From assembly GCA_016711045.1 (NCBI GenBank), contig JADJTT010000003.1, positions 620,001 through 684,000 of the forward strand: 64,000 bases of DNA. Direction: 5' to 3'. Below, piece after piece: positions 54,216 to 64,000 of this stretch (position 1 is its first letter; each line of letters begins with the position of its first letter). The position numbers were made by a program, and so were the translations under genes. Source of the DNA: Saprospirales bacterium. GTDB taxonomy: Bacteria; Bacteroidota; Bacteroidia; Chitinophagales; Saprospiraceae. The notes beneath the pieces were generated by a model, which saw only the letters and a program-made list of their open reading frames with translations, did no database searches and was not told where the DNA came from.

Positions 54216-55100
54216 ATGAAACAACATATCATTCTTGCCAGTTTATGGCTGGCGCCCTCCCTCCTGGTTATAGGATGTCAAAAGGAGGCCCTTCGCACAA
54301 ATGAACAACCTGTTTCCGATCAAATTGAATTTCGGACTATGGTTTCCAGTGTGGACCTTTACCTCTTCAACCCAAAATCGGGAGAAACGATGCAATTAAG
54401 CCACATGACCAATGCCGGGGAGTACGATGGGTCCTTCTCCCACGATAGCCGGTTGGTGGCGCATGATGCCTCTTTCTATTCCAGTCAGGGCATTTACATC
54501 ACCGATTTACTGAGCAAAGAAAGTAAGCCGCTTCCCGGAGCTGAGGGTGGAGAAAATCCTTCCTGGTCGCCCAATGGCAAATGGATCGCTTATACCTGGA
54601 ACGGACGAATATTCTTGCTTTCCTGTGAAGGAGGCATACCAAAATACATCACCGTTGGAAACGAGGTACATTGGTCGAGCAACAGCGAGCAGCTCGTATT
54701 TGAGGATGCGGAAAATATATACACCTGGGACTTGAACACCGGGGTGAAGACTTTTATATGTGAAGGCTACCATCCAGCCTGGTCACCGGACGGCTCGACG
54801 ATCGCATTTGATCGGGGAGGCCAATTGCACCTCATCCCCGTTAGCGAATCGGGCGCACCGGCCGGCGCAGCCATACAGCTCACCAACTGCCCCGATCCTG
54901 CCTGTAAAGCCACTTGGTCAGCCAATAGTAAATACCTGGCCTTTTTCTCGGGCAATGAAACCGATAGTTACGACATCTGGCGCATACGCGTGGAAGACGG
55001 CGCTATGGAAAACATTACGAATACGCCCAACTACCACGAAATAGATCCAGATTGGTCTCCCAACGGACGATTTATCGTCTTTTCGAGGAAGCCGATTTAA
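54216..55100 (+). CDS. PD40/TolB-like beta-propeller lipoprotein
   Basis: 294 residues from ATG 54216, which starts a lipoprotein signal (MKQHIILASLWLAPSLLVIGC). PD40 propeller blades are seen as SWSPNGKWIAYTWNG, AWSPDGSTIAFDRGG, TWSANSKYLAFFSG and DWSPNGRFIVFSR. Likely a surface or periplasmic binding scaffold similar to the TolB propeller, but without the TolB N-terminal domain. It stands alone and is closed by a strong terminator. Confidence 0.87.
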   Translation: MKQHIILASLWLAPSLLVIGCQKEALRTNEQPVSDQIEFRTMVSSVDLYLFNPKSGETMQLSHMTNAGEYDGSFSHDSRLVAHDASFYSSQGIYITDLLSKESKPLPGAEGGENPSWSPNGKWIAYTWNGRIFLLSCEGGIPKYITVGNEVHWSSNSEQLVFEDAENIYTWDLNTGVKTFICEGYHPAWSPDGSTIAFDRGGQLHLIPVSESGAPAGAAIQLTNCPDPACKATWSANSKYLAFFSGNETDSYDIWRIRVEDGAMENITNTPNYHEIDPDWSPNGRFIVFSRKPI

Positions 55101-55153
55101 GTTAGGATTGCTGTCTATTCAAAAAAATACTTAGTTTTAGGGTGTTCAAAACC

Positions 55154-55193
55154 AAAAACAACACCTGTGGCATTTCCCACAGGTGTTGTTTTT
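55154..55193 (+). terminator. Strong terminator after the propeller gene
   Basis: A 17-bp perfect stem (AAAAACAACACCTGTGG and its complement) with six-base loop and T-run. Confidence 0.9.
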
Positions 55194-55222
55194 GTTTCTT
55201 AAAACGCAAAAAACCAATCTTA

Positions 55223-55885
55223 ATGGCCAGCGACAACTCAATTGAAAAACCTGGTGCATGAGGCTAAAGACGCATGCCGGGTCAAGATGGACGCCCTAAC
55301 CGAAAAGTTAGACAGCAATGACCCAAAGCTCGCTCAACTCCATACCCACCTCAACACGACATTTGACAAATTCAAGATCGAGGGTCTTTGGCTCCAACCT
55401 ATCCCCTTCGACCAGGTTAAATTTGTCAAACACATCCTCGCCATCCGGATGCTCCCCAACGGCGTACTGGCAGATATGGAAGCACAGGCCCAAAAGCTGA
55501 CCAAATTCCTGGAGGAAGAAGTGCTGGAGAAATCCCTGCGCACGCTCTCCCGGTCCATCTCCTCAGACACCTGGAACGTCGAGATGCTGGAAGCGTTGCG
55601 TAAAATCCGGGGGAATATTACCCGAAAAAAGAATTCGATGGCAGATGCCGGCGATGACCCAATCCAGAATTCAGCCTTCCGCACCCAGGATGAGCGCTTC
55701 AATGGCCAACTCGAGGACTACCGGACCAAATTAAAACCCCACGAAGTCATTTCAGACGAAAACGACCTGAAGATGGTAGGCCTCTACGACCAGCTGATAG
55801 GCGTAGTAGAAACCATGGTCCAATTTACGGCGCATACAAGTTGCTCAACGATTTCATTGAGAAAAAATCAACAGCAATCCAAGCT
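55223..55885 (+). CDS. Hypothetical helical cytosolic protein, frameshifts at both ends
   Basis: About 220 residues. Most of the protein lies in one frame from about 55242 (KNLVHEAKDACRVKMDAL, KFLEEEVLEKSLRTLSR, VETMVQ). A start at ATG 55223 fits if one A is removed near 55240. The end appears to shift at about 55835 into YGAYKLLNDFIEKKSTA, and a natural stop near 55885 needs a further single-base change. No signal peptide; all-helical, charged, no recognised domain. The next gene begins 12 bases later with a signal peptide, so the two probably form an operon. Confidence 0.55.
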
Positions 55886-55897
55886 AATCTACAACCC

Positions 55898-58800
55898 ATG
55901 AAACCAAATTCGCTATACTTTATCTTGCTCTCCTTTCTATTTTTTTCTTTTCAGGCATCTGCACAAAGCCTCTATCAGGATGCAAAAGCACTGGTTGCTG
56001 CCTCCCAATTACTGGACGAAAAGGGGTACGACCTGCAAGACTCCACTGCACTGGATGCCTTCTCTCAGATGATGGCTATCCTGTACGAATACGACAACCC
56101 CATGGCGCCGGAGATTTCCAATGCCCGCATGGCAAAACTCGCCAATCGGTACCGTGAAAATCCAAGAATTCCCAACCTTATTCCCCTGGATAGCCTGGCT
56201 GCGACATTGGACTCCACCCGTATTGAACTTATTGCTGCTTTCCGGGTGCATTCGGATTCCCTTCGCCAGGCGCCCCGCCAGAAAATGGTGGGCCTGCTGC
56301 GTGGCGATTACGGCGACTCTCCTGCTGAATACCTATCCGTATCGCGGGCACTGCGCGAATACAGCGTACCCCGGTCAAGACCACTGCAGCGCTCCAGCAA
56401 ATGGCCGAAGAGAGCAACCGCAATGTCAAAATGGAGTCGTAAACCCTCAGGCCCTTATCGAAGGCCTGTTCTTGTTTGTGCTCGAACGGGCACAAGAGGA
56501 AGTAGTGATCAATTTTATGGAGCGATTCCTGACTAAAGAGGTAGTACAGTACCAGGAGTTGTTCCCCACGGTCGTGGAACAATTTAACGACCCCGGGCAG
56601 ACCTACTCCAACTCCTTTATCGAACGGGTGCGGGATGCGTTCTACGAAGACCTCCAAATGCTGAGCGTTCGACTCCCCTCCATCATTTTGAGCGAAGAAC
56701 GGTTTGCCGCGCTTCAGGAAGACCCGTTGATCTACAACCTGCTGGCGGTGTATTCCATCGTGGGCATGGCCCAAAACGAAGTACCGCTGGAAGAAATCCT
56801 CCCTATCACCTTTCGCAACCTCTACGAAAACTACTACCAGACACAGAAGAAAGTGAACTTCATGGTGGCTGAAGCGCCCTCCGATACCCCTGAATACCAG
56901 GAGCTCGTCCAGTTGACCAAGGCCTGTGTCGACCGCATCAAAGAGATATATCTGGCATTAGATGAGGGCGAATCCGAGATCCTTACAGGCATCAATCAAA
57001 TAGTACTCGACGACCCCACAGGCGAAGGTATTTCGACACCTGGATTTGCCTCTACGTTGCTGCCAGCCTACAACCTCGAAAATGCTCATGGGGAATGACA
57101 CCGCAGCCGACTTCCGGCTCAACCTGCTGCCTTCTCTGTTGGCCGGCCACCTCGACACGGCCTATGTCCTGGGGTTTCGGAATGTACAAGCCTACGATAA
57201 ATTTTTCGGAGAAGAACGCACTCCGGGGCAATGGAAAGCTGCCGGTCTCGAACTGGCGCGCAACCTCAACGGCACCTGGTTTGCCGATAATTCGATCGAT
57301 CAAATCCTGCGCAACTGGGCCGACGACCTGACGACCTACAAAATGGCGTATGAGCAGTGGAAAATGGACTTGATCCCCGGTTCGCTGGAGCGCACATTCC
57401 AGGAGCTGGATGGCCATCGGGAAGTTTTGCTCCAGCACGATACAAGAGACCAAATCCTTTTGGGAGCCTCAGCTTAGCGGCAACCGGGGGCTTGGCGTTG
57501 GATATGCTTGCAGCGATCATCAGCGATGATTACAGCGACATTCTCACCTTCCTGGAAGGGGTAGCCGGGTTGGGCTTGTCGGAGGACCAAATGCATGCCA
57601 TGGGGATGGCAGACGTATCCCCGGAGGCCGAGACCCAAAAACTGATCGATGTCGAAACGCGTCTGATCGAATTGAACGATAAGATCGCCGCCGAATTTCC
57701 CGATGAGCAGACGGACAATCCGGTGCAGCTATATCTTTCCGGAAAAAATGGGGCACACCCCTATACCGGTGTGCTGGCCCAGATCGACCTGCTCACCCAA
57801 GACCTGCGCACCCTTCGCCAGCAACTCGACATCCTTGATCAGGTGTCGGCGCCGAGCGAAATGCGGATCATGGAGAATGCCCGCCCCATGCTGGGCCTTA
57901 CCGAAGTGCTCACGCACCTGATGTACTGCCTGCGCTCGGGCTCATCTGATCCGGAGCAAAAATGGATCACCAAAGCCGAATTGGACACCCTGGTAAACAA
58001 TCAGGCGCTGAACAAATGCGTTCAGGGCTTGCTGTACCAGCGCCTGTGTCAGGTACAGCACGTGAATCGCATCTCTCGAAGGATTGGCACGCCTGGTGCA
58101 ACTCACTGTGAACGACCTCCCATACCTCATCGTACCAGAAGAGGCCGACACCCTGGAAGGATCGGAAAACCTGGGTTTTACTATACCGCTTCCTTTATTG
58201 TCAATACCCTGAACCGCGTATTGGATATCCCGCTTATCGTAGATCCGGCTTTTCCGGACGAGGTACTTCCACTCCATGAAACCAGTCCTACCCTGAGCAG
58301 CATATCCGAGCTTTCAGAATTGGTACTGGATCTTATCTATTACCTCAACATTCGCGACCACCGGCACGCAATGACTCCAGCGATCCGCCTTTTTGTGATC
58401 GTAGAAATTTGAGGCGGACGAATCCGTGCACGAGTTTCTGAAAAAATACGGATTCTTCATCGCCGACCTGGTCGATGCAGAGACGGGCGATGAGGTGCAG
58501 AGCCTGCTCAACGGCATCGCTGACCCGCCGGGCAGCTCAAGACTGAAGCGACAGAAAAGCCTCCCCGTTGGGCTTAACGCCTATCTGGGTGGCTCCGTGG
58601 GTAGCGAGACCTGGGAGCAGTCCTCCTCCACCGTATCCGACCAGTTTATCAGTATTGCCCCCCACTATGCCGATCGGAATTACGATGAGCGGACGATTGG
58701 GTAATGGCATTAAACCACCTTCTTTCTCGCTATTCCTTTCCCTGCTCGACCTGGGCAGTATCTTGTCCTACAGGGGAAGCGATAGCCCGTTTGGCGATTA

Positions 58801-59003
58801 CAAACTGACATATAAGAATATGTTTCAAGCCCAGCCTCCAGATCCACTGGAACCTACCCGATTCGCCTTTCTAGGTAGGCGTCGGCGGACAAATCGGGCG
58901 ACAATACATCAACGATCCACTGGGCGAAGACCAATCTGCGTTCGACCCGCTTTTTCTTCAACTTCGGAATAGATGTGCCGGTCAAGACGTTCTTCACGAA
59001 ATA
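55898..59003 (+). pseudogene. Large secreted protein of unknown family, about eleven frameshifts
   Basis: ATG 55898 begins a signal peptide (MKPNSLYFILLSFLFFSFQA then SAQ). Joined over the breaks (about 56372, 56450, 57092, 57458, 58065, 58175, 58408, 58692, 58870, 58925 and one more) it gives about 1035 residues, mostly helical, with segments such as LYQDAKALVAASQLLDE, LIEGLFLFVLERAQEEVVI, LPSLLAGHLDTAYVLGF and LTEVLTHLMYCLRSG. The end NLRSTRFFFNFGIDVPVKTF resembles a final barrel or surface strand. Several breaks are in short homopolymers (GGGG, TTTT, AAA). No known domain was recognised. Partner of the helical gene upstream. Confidence 0.6.
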
Positions 59004-59117
59004 GCTTCCTGAAATACCCCCCGCCTCCAGCGGGGTATTTTTCTCATACTGACAAAAGTCATTTTCTTTCTCCTCCAAATCCCCAGCTTTTGGCAATCGA
59101 AATTAAATCCGATTGTC

Positions 59118-59863
59118 ATGAAAAAATTCACACCTTCCTCACATTGGGCTTCTTCGCCCTCTTCCTGTTTAGCGCCTGTACCAAAGAGGCGACAAACGGA
59201 ACCGTTGTGCTCCTTTTTAGATCAAAACGTCGCCGGGCAGGAACTGGTGACCAATGATTACCGCTACACCTGTCAGGCCGGCTACACGTTCAGCGTGATC
59301 CGGCTACAATATTACACCTCCAACTTCGTGCTCCACCGGGACGATGGAACGGAGTACCTGCTCGACGAGGTACACTACCGGGAGCTCGGGCTCGACGACA
59401 CCCGCAGCATCACCCTGCCAGACGTGCCTCCAGGGAAATACACCTCCCTCTCCTTCACCTACGGGCTCGATGAAGCAACCAATGTCGACGGCGGCCTGCC
59501 CAACACGCTTACCAACATCAACATGGAATGGCCGTTGCCCGGCGACCAGGGCTATCACTACATGAAATTTGAAGGAAATACAAATTACCCGGATCTGAAG
59601 ATGTCAAAGCCTTCAACCTCCATACCGGCCCTACCGGCAATAACCGAATTATATCCATATTACACTCCCACTTCAAAACATGAATATCGACGGCAACACC
59701 TGGAATATCACCCTGATGATGGACTTGAATGAATGGTTACAAAATCCCAATACCTGGGACTTCGAGGTCTGGGGTCCAATGATCATGGCCAACCAGGATG
59801 CAGCTAACCCTCAAGGCCAACGGCGCCACGGTATTCAGCGTCGAATCGATGAAACTAGAGTAG
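59118..59863 (+). pseudogene. mbnP: MbnP-family copper-binding lipoprotein, several frameshifts
   Basis: Reconstructed about 245 residues. With one more A in the AAAAAA run after the ATG at 59118 the start reads KKIHTFLTLGFFALFLFSAC, a lipoprotein signal. The body shows the MbnP pattern: YRYTCQAGYTFSVIRLQYY, LPDVPPGKYTSLSFTYGLDE, NMEWPLPGDQGYHYMKFEG with a conserved Trp, VKAFNLHTGPTGNNRI and ITLMMDLNEWLQNPN. It ends TVFSVESMKLE at 59863. Breaks near 59123, 59215, 59595, 59680 and 59800. Known MbnP proteins bind copper after a MauG-type enzyme (MbnH) modifies a Trp. The next gene is such an enzyme. Confidence 0.75.
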
Positions 59864-59940
59864 CGACGCCACACTGGCGTCTCCACACCGGCGTCTCCCC
59901 GGCGTCTCCCCGTAAAGACGCCCACACTGGCGTCTCTAAA
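59864..59940. repeat. GGCGTCT-type short repeats after mbnP
   Basis: Several copies of a GACGCC(C)ACACTGGCGTCTC motif fill the gap between the mbnP and mbnH genes. The motif resembles the 23-bp repeats at 51256, and both follow a stop codon. Confidence 0.6.
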
Positions 59941-59951
59941 ACAAACGACTT

Positions 59952-60949
59952 ATGAAAAGAACAGCATTCCTCCTCGCCCTAACGATCTTCCTCCTGCCCT
60001 TCTGCACGAAAGAAAAACCGCCTGATCCGGATATGGTATACGACCCGACGCCCTTCACCCTGGAATATCCCGACTTCTTTCCCATTTTGGAAATTCCTGC
60101 CGACAACCCCACTACGGTGGAAGGGTATTGCTGGGACGTATGCTCTATTACGACCCCATTCTGCACACAAAGACAGCACGGAGGCCTGTGCAAACTGCCA
60201 CCAGCAGGCGCTTTCCTTCTCCAAACCGGGCAACATTATCCCCCACCTCAATTTGGGTTGGAGCAGCGCTTTTTGTGGAATGGAAAGGTGCAGGGATCTC
60301 TGGAGGATATCATGCTATTCGAGGCGAGGGATTTTTTCGAAACCGATTTGAGCCGGATCCAAAATCATCCGGATTACCCCAAGCGGTTTTTCGAAGCGTT
60401 CGGCAGCAAAGACGTCACGTATGAAAATATTGCCAAAGCCTTGTCCCAGTTTGAACGCACCATGATCTCCTCCAATTCCAAATACGACGCCTACCTGGAT
60501 CCTGGGCAGTTGGTCTTTCTGGACGATGACGAATTCATGGGGTATGATATTTTCTTTACGGAGAAAGGGACTGTTTTCACTGCCACGGCGGGATATTGTT
60601 TACCGATAACCGGTTTCACAATAACGCCCTCGACGCGGAACCCGAGCCTGGTTTATTCGAGATCACGGGCGATCCAGAGGATGTAGGGCGATTTAAGACC
60701 CCTACCCTGCGCAATATCGAGTTGACCGGGCCGTATATGCACGACAGCCGGTACGAGACGCTGGAGGAAGTGATCGATTTTTACAGCGAAGGGCTGAAGC
60801 AATCACCTACGGTTGATCCCCTGATGAAGAATGTATACCAGCACGGCATCCATTTGACGGAGGAAGAAAAAGGGTACCTGCTCGCTTTTTTGAAGACGTT
60901 GACGGATACGACGTATTTGAATAAGGCTTCGCTGGGTAGTCCTTTTTAA
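59952..60949 (+). pseudogene. mbnH: MbnH/MauG-like dihaem cytochrome c peroxidase family protein, frameshifted
   Basis: Reconstructed about 330 residues from ATG 59952, signal MKRTAFLLALTIFLLPFC (possible lipoprotein). Two haem motifs become visible after frame correction: CANCH (about 60188) and CFHCH (about 60570). Typical surrounding sequence: LGRMLYYDPILHTKDSTEAC, LSQFERTMISSNSKYDAYL, RFKTPTLRNIELTGPYMHD and DPLMKNVYQHGIHLTEEE. Breaks near 60130, 60270 and 60569, mostly in G or T runs. Known MbnH oxidises a Trp of MbnP to kynurenine; the adjacent mbnP supports the same role here. Confidence 0.78.
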
Positions 60950-60984
60950 AAGAAAAAGGGCGCAAAAAGCGCCCTTTTTCTTTT
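60948..60984. terminator. Bidirectional terminator
   Basis: 16-bp perfect stem (AAAAGAAAAAGGGCGC and complement) with AAAAA loop. It overlaps the mbnH stop and precedes the stop of the convergent caspase gene at 61000. Confidence 0.9.
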
Positions 60985-60999
60985 CGTGCTGGAAAGATC

Positions 61000-62903
61000 C
61001 TATTTAAAGACCTGTTGTACCTGATAAAATAGCTGGTAAAACTGATCGGCGGTGCCGTCTATGGTGCGGCGGACCCGAAAGCTGGGCACGACATAGGCTT
61101 CATTGGCCTTGAGGCCTTTCTGGATCATTTCCCCGGAAAAGCGTTCCAGGTAATTTTTAAATGGTTCATAGGAAGCGCCGGGCTGACCCGATTGGATGAA
61201 TTCGGAATATACATCCGTCATTTCTTTATTATTGGCAAACCGGGGATAGGCATCCAAGTACACCTGCAGGTAATCTCTGACATGGCGCACGTAGAAAGGA
61301 CGGATTTGATTTACAAACTCAGGGTTATTAGCCATAACTGCGATCAAACGTTCCAGCTTTCTCAGAAAAGCCGGATTGTAATACCCAAATTCCGTATTGT
61401 TTTTAGATCTACGTCCTCCCGTATGAGGTCCGGATAAGTATACGGGCTCTCCTATAAATTTTTCAAAAACAGCCGGATTCAACAATCCTTTCATGGCGGC
61501 ATAGTGCCCCCGGATACCATCATTTGGAAGTTGACCTACTGCGTCTTCGGATAGATCAGCCTCGCGCCACAGTGTTTCCCAGGAGTTTACGACCTGTAAA
61601 GTGAGGGTGGAAAGTTCTCCTACTACCGGGGGTTTAGAGGTGTTTTTTGTCTTTCCACCCCGGCTCACACCCCAAACGATCATCGCAATAACGATCAAAG
61701 GCAGTCCGCCCATCAGGAGGAGCTTCTTCCAATTGACGGAAGCTGAAGGCGTGGAAGATACGGGGCTGGAAGTGGTCGGCCGACTTTGAGGGGCAGCGCC
61801 CAGCGGTGCAGCGGGTTTGGTCGCCACAGGTTTTGGAGCAGGCATGGGCGTTCCTCCCAATAGGGCCTGTACGCGCGCTTCAGCTTCCTGGATGTAACTG
61901 CCCTTGGGATGCGGTTCTTTGTGTTTCCGATAGCTGAGGATGGTATTGAGCCGCAAGGTATCAGCCCAATCGCGTTCGTCTTCCAGTTCGGCAACGCGTT
62001 TCTCGGCTTGTCGTTGATAGGCGCCTCTCGGATAGGCGTCGAGGTATTCGATGAAAGAAAGGATGTTATCTTCTTTTTCGGCGACCTTGAAGAGGGCTTC
62101 TTCCAAATGAGTACCTGCCGGATACATGGCCAGGTAGCGCCGATAACCCGCTGCGGTATCGACAGCGGTGGTTTCGCCCCAGTCACGCCCTTCATCCATT
62201 TTCAGGTGAAAGACGAATTGCCCGTTCTTGTGGCCATCCACTTTGAGTGGTTCGCCGATAGGCGATTGGTTGGCGTTGGCCTCCACTTGTTCGACTACAT
62301 AAGAGCAAAGCTCCTGCACCCCAATCGGTTCACTGGAGGTTTTGAGCCGATAGAGCAATGCATCTGCAAACGGACTATGCATGCCCGGCTTTCCGTCGGA
62401 GACGATCTCCTTGCGACCGGCAGTCAGGCCCCAACGGGAAGGATCGCGTTCATAGCGCTTGGATACATTTTTGGAAGCGCCGCCTGCAAACAGCGAGCCC
62501 GCAAAACAGGAGTCGGACACCAGGAAGGTATGGTGGCTGTTGATCCGGCTGATAAAGCGCCGGATCATATCGTTGCCGATGTATTCATTGTTCGCTCCCT
62601 GATGTGCATTGACCGGGATCCAATATCCTTCATCGAGCACATTATCGAACTCTCCATGTCCGGAGTAATAGACCACCAGGCTTTGGCTTCGCCATTGAAG
62701 ATGCGAACCACGTTTTCCGGTTCAAAGCGGTAACGATCGGTCATCAGTTCGATAAAAGCCTTCGCAGCCCGCACCGGATTATACAGGGTAGGCAGGTGGG
62801 TATACTCGTCGATGGCTATAGCGAGGAGGTAGTTGGTGCCTTTGTTTTCCATCAAACCACTATTCTCCTGGAGGGCGCCAATGCCTTTGGTGGGGTTGGT
62901 CAT
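61000..62903 (-). CDS. Caspase-domain (C14) membrane protein, with deletion/frameshift near 62675
   Basis: ATG 62903. The N-terminal caspase fold begins TNYLLAIAIDEYTHLPTL, NPVRAAKAFIELM, but the frame breaks after about 62675 at FNGEAKA; then VVYYSGHGE (catalytic His) and VSDSCFAGS (catalytic Cys) follow in another frame. Family members have about 20 more residues before the His strand, so a short deletion rather than one base seems missing. After it come TPR/YfiO-like repeats (YRRYLAMYPAGTHLEEAL), a Pro-rich linker, one membrane helix (about 330-348, LLLMGGLPLIVIAMIVWGV) and a C-terminal domain of about 210 residues. Active site is on the cytosolic side. About 620 residues. Targets unknown. 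Confidence 0.8.
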
Positions 62904-62961
62904 GCACTGTTTTTTTTGATTTTAACCGGTAAAATAAGCAAAAACAGTGGGATTTTCATCC

Positions 62962-63652
62962 TTACCCCGCCCGGTATATCTCCAGCAGCACTTTTGGCTT
63001 CAAAATGGTCACCTGTTTTTTGTCTAGATCAATCATGCCATCTTCCTTGAATTGCATCAGGGTGCGGGTCACAACCTCCCGGGAAAGGCCCAGCACTTCT
63101 GCCAGTTCGGATCGGGCCAGCGGGAGTTCAAAACAGGTGTTTTTATAGACCATATTGGCAAAGAAAAGCAAGACGCCGGCCAGTCGCCCGGGCGTCTGTT
63201 TATGGATAAGCTGCACGTAGCGCCGGAACGTATTCAGGTCGTCTTTGGAAATATCGATGATGATCTCGTGCCCAAAAGCGCCATTGTGCAGGATCAGGTG
63301 GTTGAAGGTGGCCAGATCGATCATGCAGATTTGGGAAGATTCCAGCGCAGTGGCAGAGTAGCGGTTAACACGGTCGCCGAAGATGGTAGGCAAGCCCAAA
63401 AAACAGGGAGCGATAGCGATCTTCCAGATGAATTCCTTATGCTCCCGCACCTTCATGTGCAATTTGACCAGGCCGCGTTTCAGGTAAAAAAATGTGCCCG
63501 TTCAGAGCGCCTTCCCGAAAAAGGTTTTCTCCCTTTTCAAATGTCACCCGCTGTACTTTCCCGTCCATCCACTCCTGTTCACGGCTACTGAGCACAGCTA
63601 CAGCACAAGATTTATCGGGACATGTTACACAATCACTTTTTTTCGTTTCCAT
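62962..63652 (-). CDS. Crp/Fnr-family regulator with N-terminal Cys cluster (single frameshift near 63490)
   Basis: About 229 residues from ATG 63652. The N-terminus has a Cys cluster (CVTCPDKSCA, CX2CX4C) that could hold an Fe-S centre. The cyclic-nucleotide-type beta-roll starts after it (VTFEKGENLFREGALNGHIF). One extra T in a T7 run at about 63490 breaks the frame; it continues with YLKRGLVKLHMKVREHKEF. The C-terminal winged helix is SELAEVLGLSREVVTRTLMQ. Probably a redox- or NO-responsive regulator; target genes unknown. It lies upstream of the caspase gene in the same direction. Confidence 0.82.
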
Positions 63653-63795
63653 CGCGTTGTCTTCACGTTTTTTTGTGAATTACTGCACACGCAGATGGGT
63701 GACACTGCCGGGCTTAAAAATAGGGAAAATGGGGAAATGAGCCTATCTTATGGTTAGTTGAAAGTTACAGCTTATTTACCATAAAAACAAAAGAA

Positions 63796-64000
63796 ATGAA
63801 AAAGCTTGCGTATCGACTCGGCTTCGTACTGCCCCTGGCAGTTTTTGGAGTTTTTGTCCTCCTGATCCTGCTGGGTATCGGTACGAATCTCCTGGGTTCA
63901 GGAGATCCATTCTACTGCAATATTTACTGCAAGGCTGGTGTAGGCCTGTTTGTTGCGGCAATTGTGATTGCCGTGCTTACACAGGTTACCGCCTGGTTGC
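63796..64000 (+). CDS. Partial membrane protein, cut by right edge
   Basis: The frame opens at ATG 63796 (MKKLAYRLGFVLPLAVFG) and runs to the edge. Two membrane helices are visible (about 8-35 and 50-68) with a short loop carrying two Cys (DPFYCNIYCKAG). Family cannot be decided from 68 residues. Confidence 0.55.
   Translation, partial: MKKLAYRLGFVLPLAVFGVFVLLILLGIGTNLLGSGDPFYCNIYCKAGVGLFVAAIVIAVLTQVTAWL

Noticed and set aside
1..64000. tRNA or rRNA genes
   Set aside because: No cloverleaf with a T-loop GTTCRA pattern or rRNA-like conserved stretch was recognised; a covariance search was not possible here.

Overview
The window reads as chromosomal DNA of a Bacteroidota bacterium, most likely Saprospiria-like (Lewinella/Haliscomenobacter type). 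This is inferred from T9SS type A C-terminal sorting tails, a gliding-motility-type C-terminal domain, GLPGLI, FISUMP, DUF5777 and Omp28-like proteins, HYR/PKD surface proteins, TPR-CHAT proteins, weak Shine-Dalgarno sites and TAnnTTTG-like -7 elements. No rRNA, tRNA, CRISPR array, integrase or transposase gene was recognised.

Layout. 1-5.1 kb: a sensor kinase cut by the left edge, a lipoprotein, a small hypothetical gene, an SPFH/slipin protein and a glutamine synthetase. 5.3-10.7 kb: two paralogous small proteins ending in YWGD, a cytosolic CHAT-TPR protein, a secreted barrel-like protein and a DUF900 hydrolase. 10.8-25.8 kb: the most striking block. An ECF sigma factor and a membrane TPR protein placed like its anti-sigma factor face a five-gene leftward series: an anchored PKD/DUF11-like protein, a membrane-anchored TPR-CHAT caspase-like protein, a subtilisin fused to a C1q-like domain, a LamG protein and a giant HYR/PKD/T9SS protein. 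I infer a sigma-controlled cell-surface protease system. 25.8-31.8 kb: an OmpR-type two-component pair facing a GLPGLI/TonB-receptor pair. 31.8-44.5 kb: T9SS cargo, M19 dipeptidase, MgtC/DUF4010 protein, CotH-like protein, metallophosphoesterase, MscS channel, 2OG oxygenase, FISUMP lipoprotein and a gliding-type protein. 44.9-55.1 kb: beta-helix T9SS protein, HD hydrolase, haem-type lipoprotein plus DUF5777 barrel, hotdog thioesterase, a four-repeat secreted protein and a PD40 propeller lipoprotein. 55.2-64 kb: two unknown genes, an MbnP-MbnH copper pair, a membrane caspase (C14) protein, a Crp/Fnr regulator and a partial membrane protein.

Two genome-scale patterns stand out. First, intergenic gaps are rich in long near-perfect palindromes, heptanucleotide tandem repeats lying downstream of stop codons, and inverted-repeat elements. 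Second, from about 40 kb onward many genes are split by single-base shifts, often in homopolymers, whereas 5-40 kb is almost free of them. This looks like uneven sequence quality rather than widespread gene decay. Frameshifted genes are given as single reconstructed loci; those with several shifts are typed pseudogene for caution.
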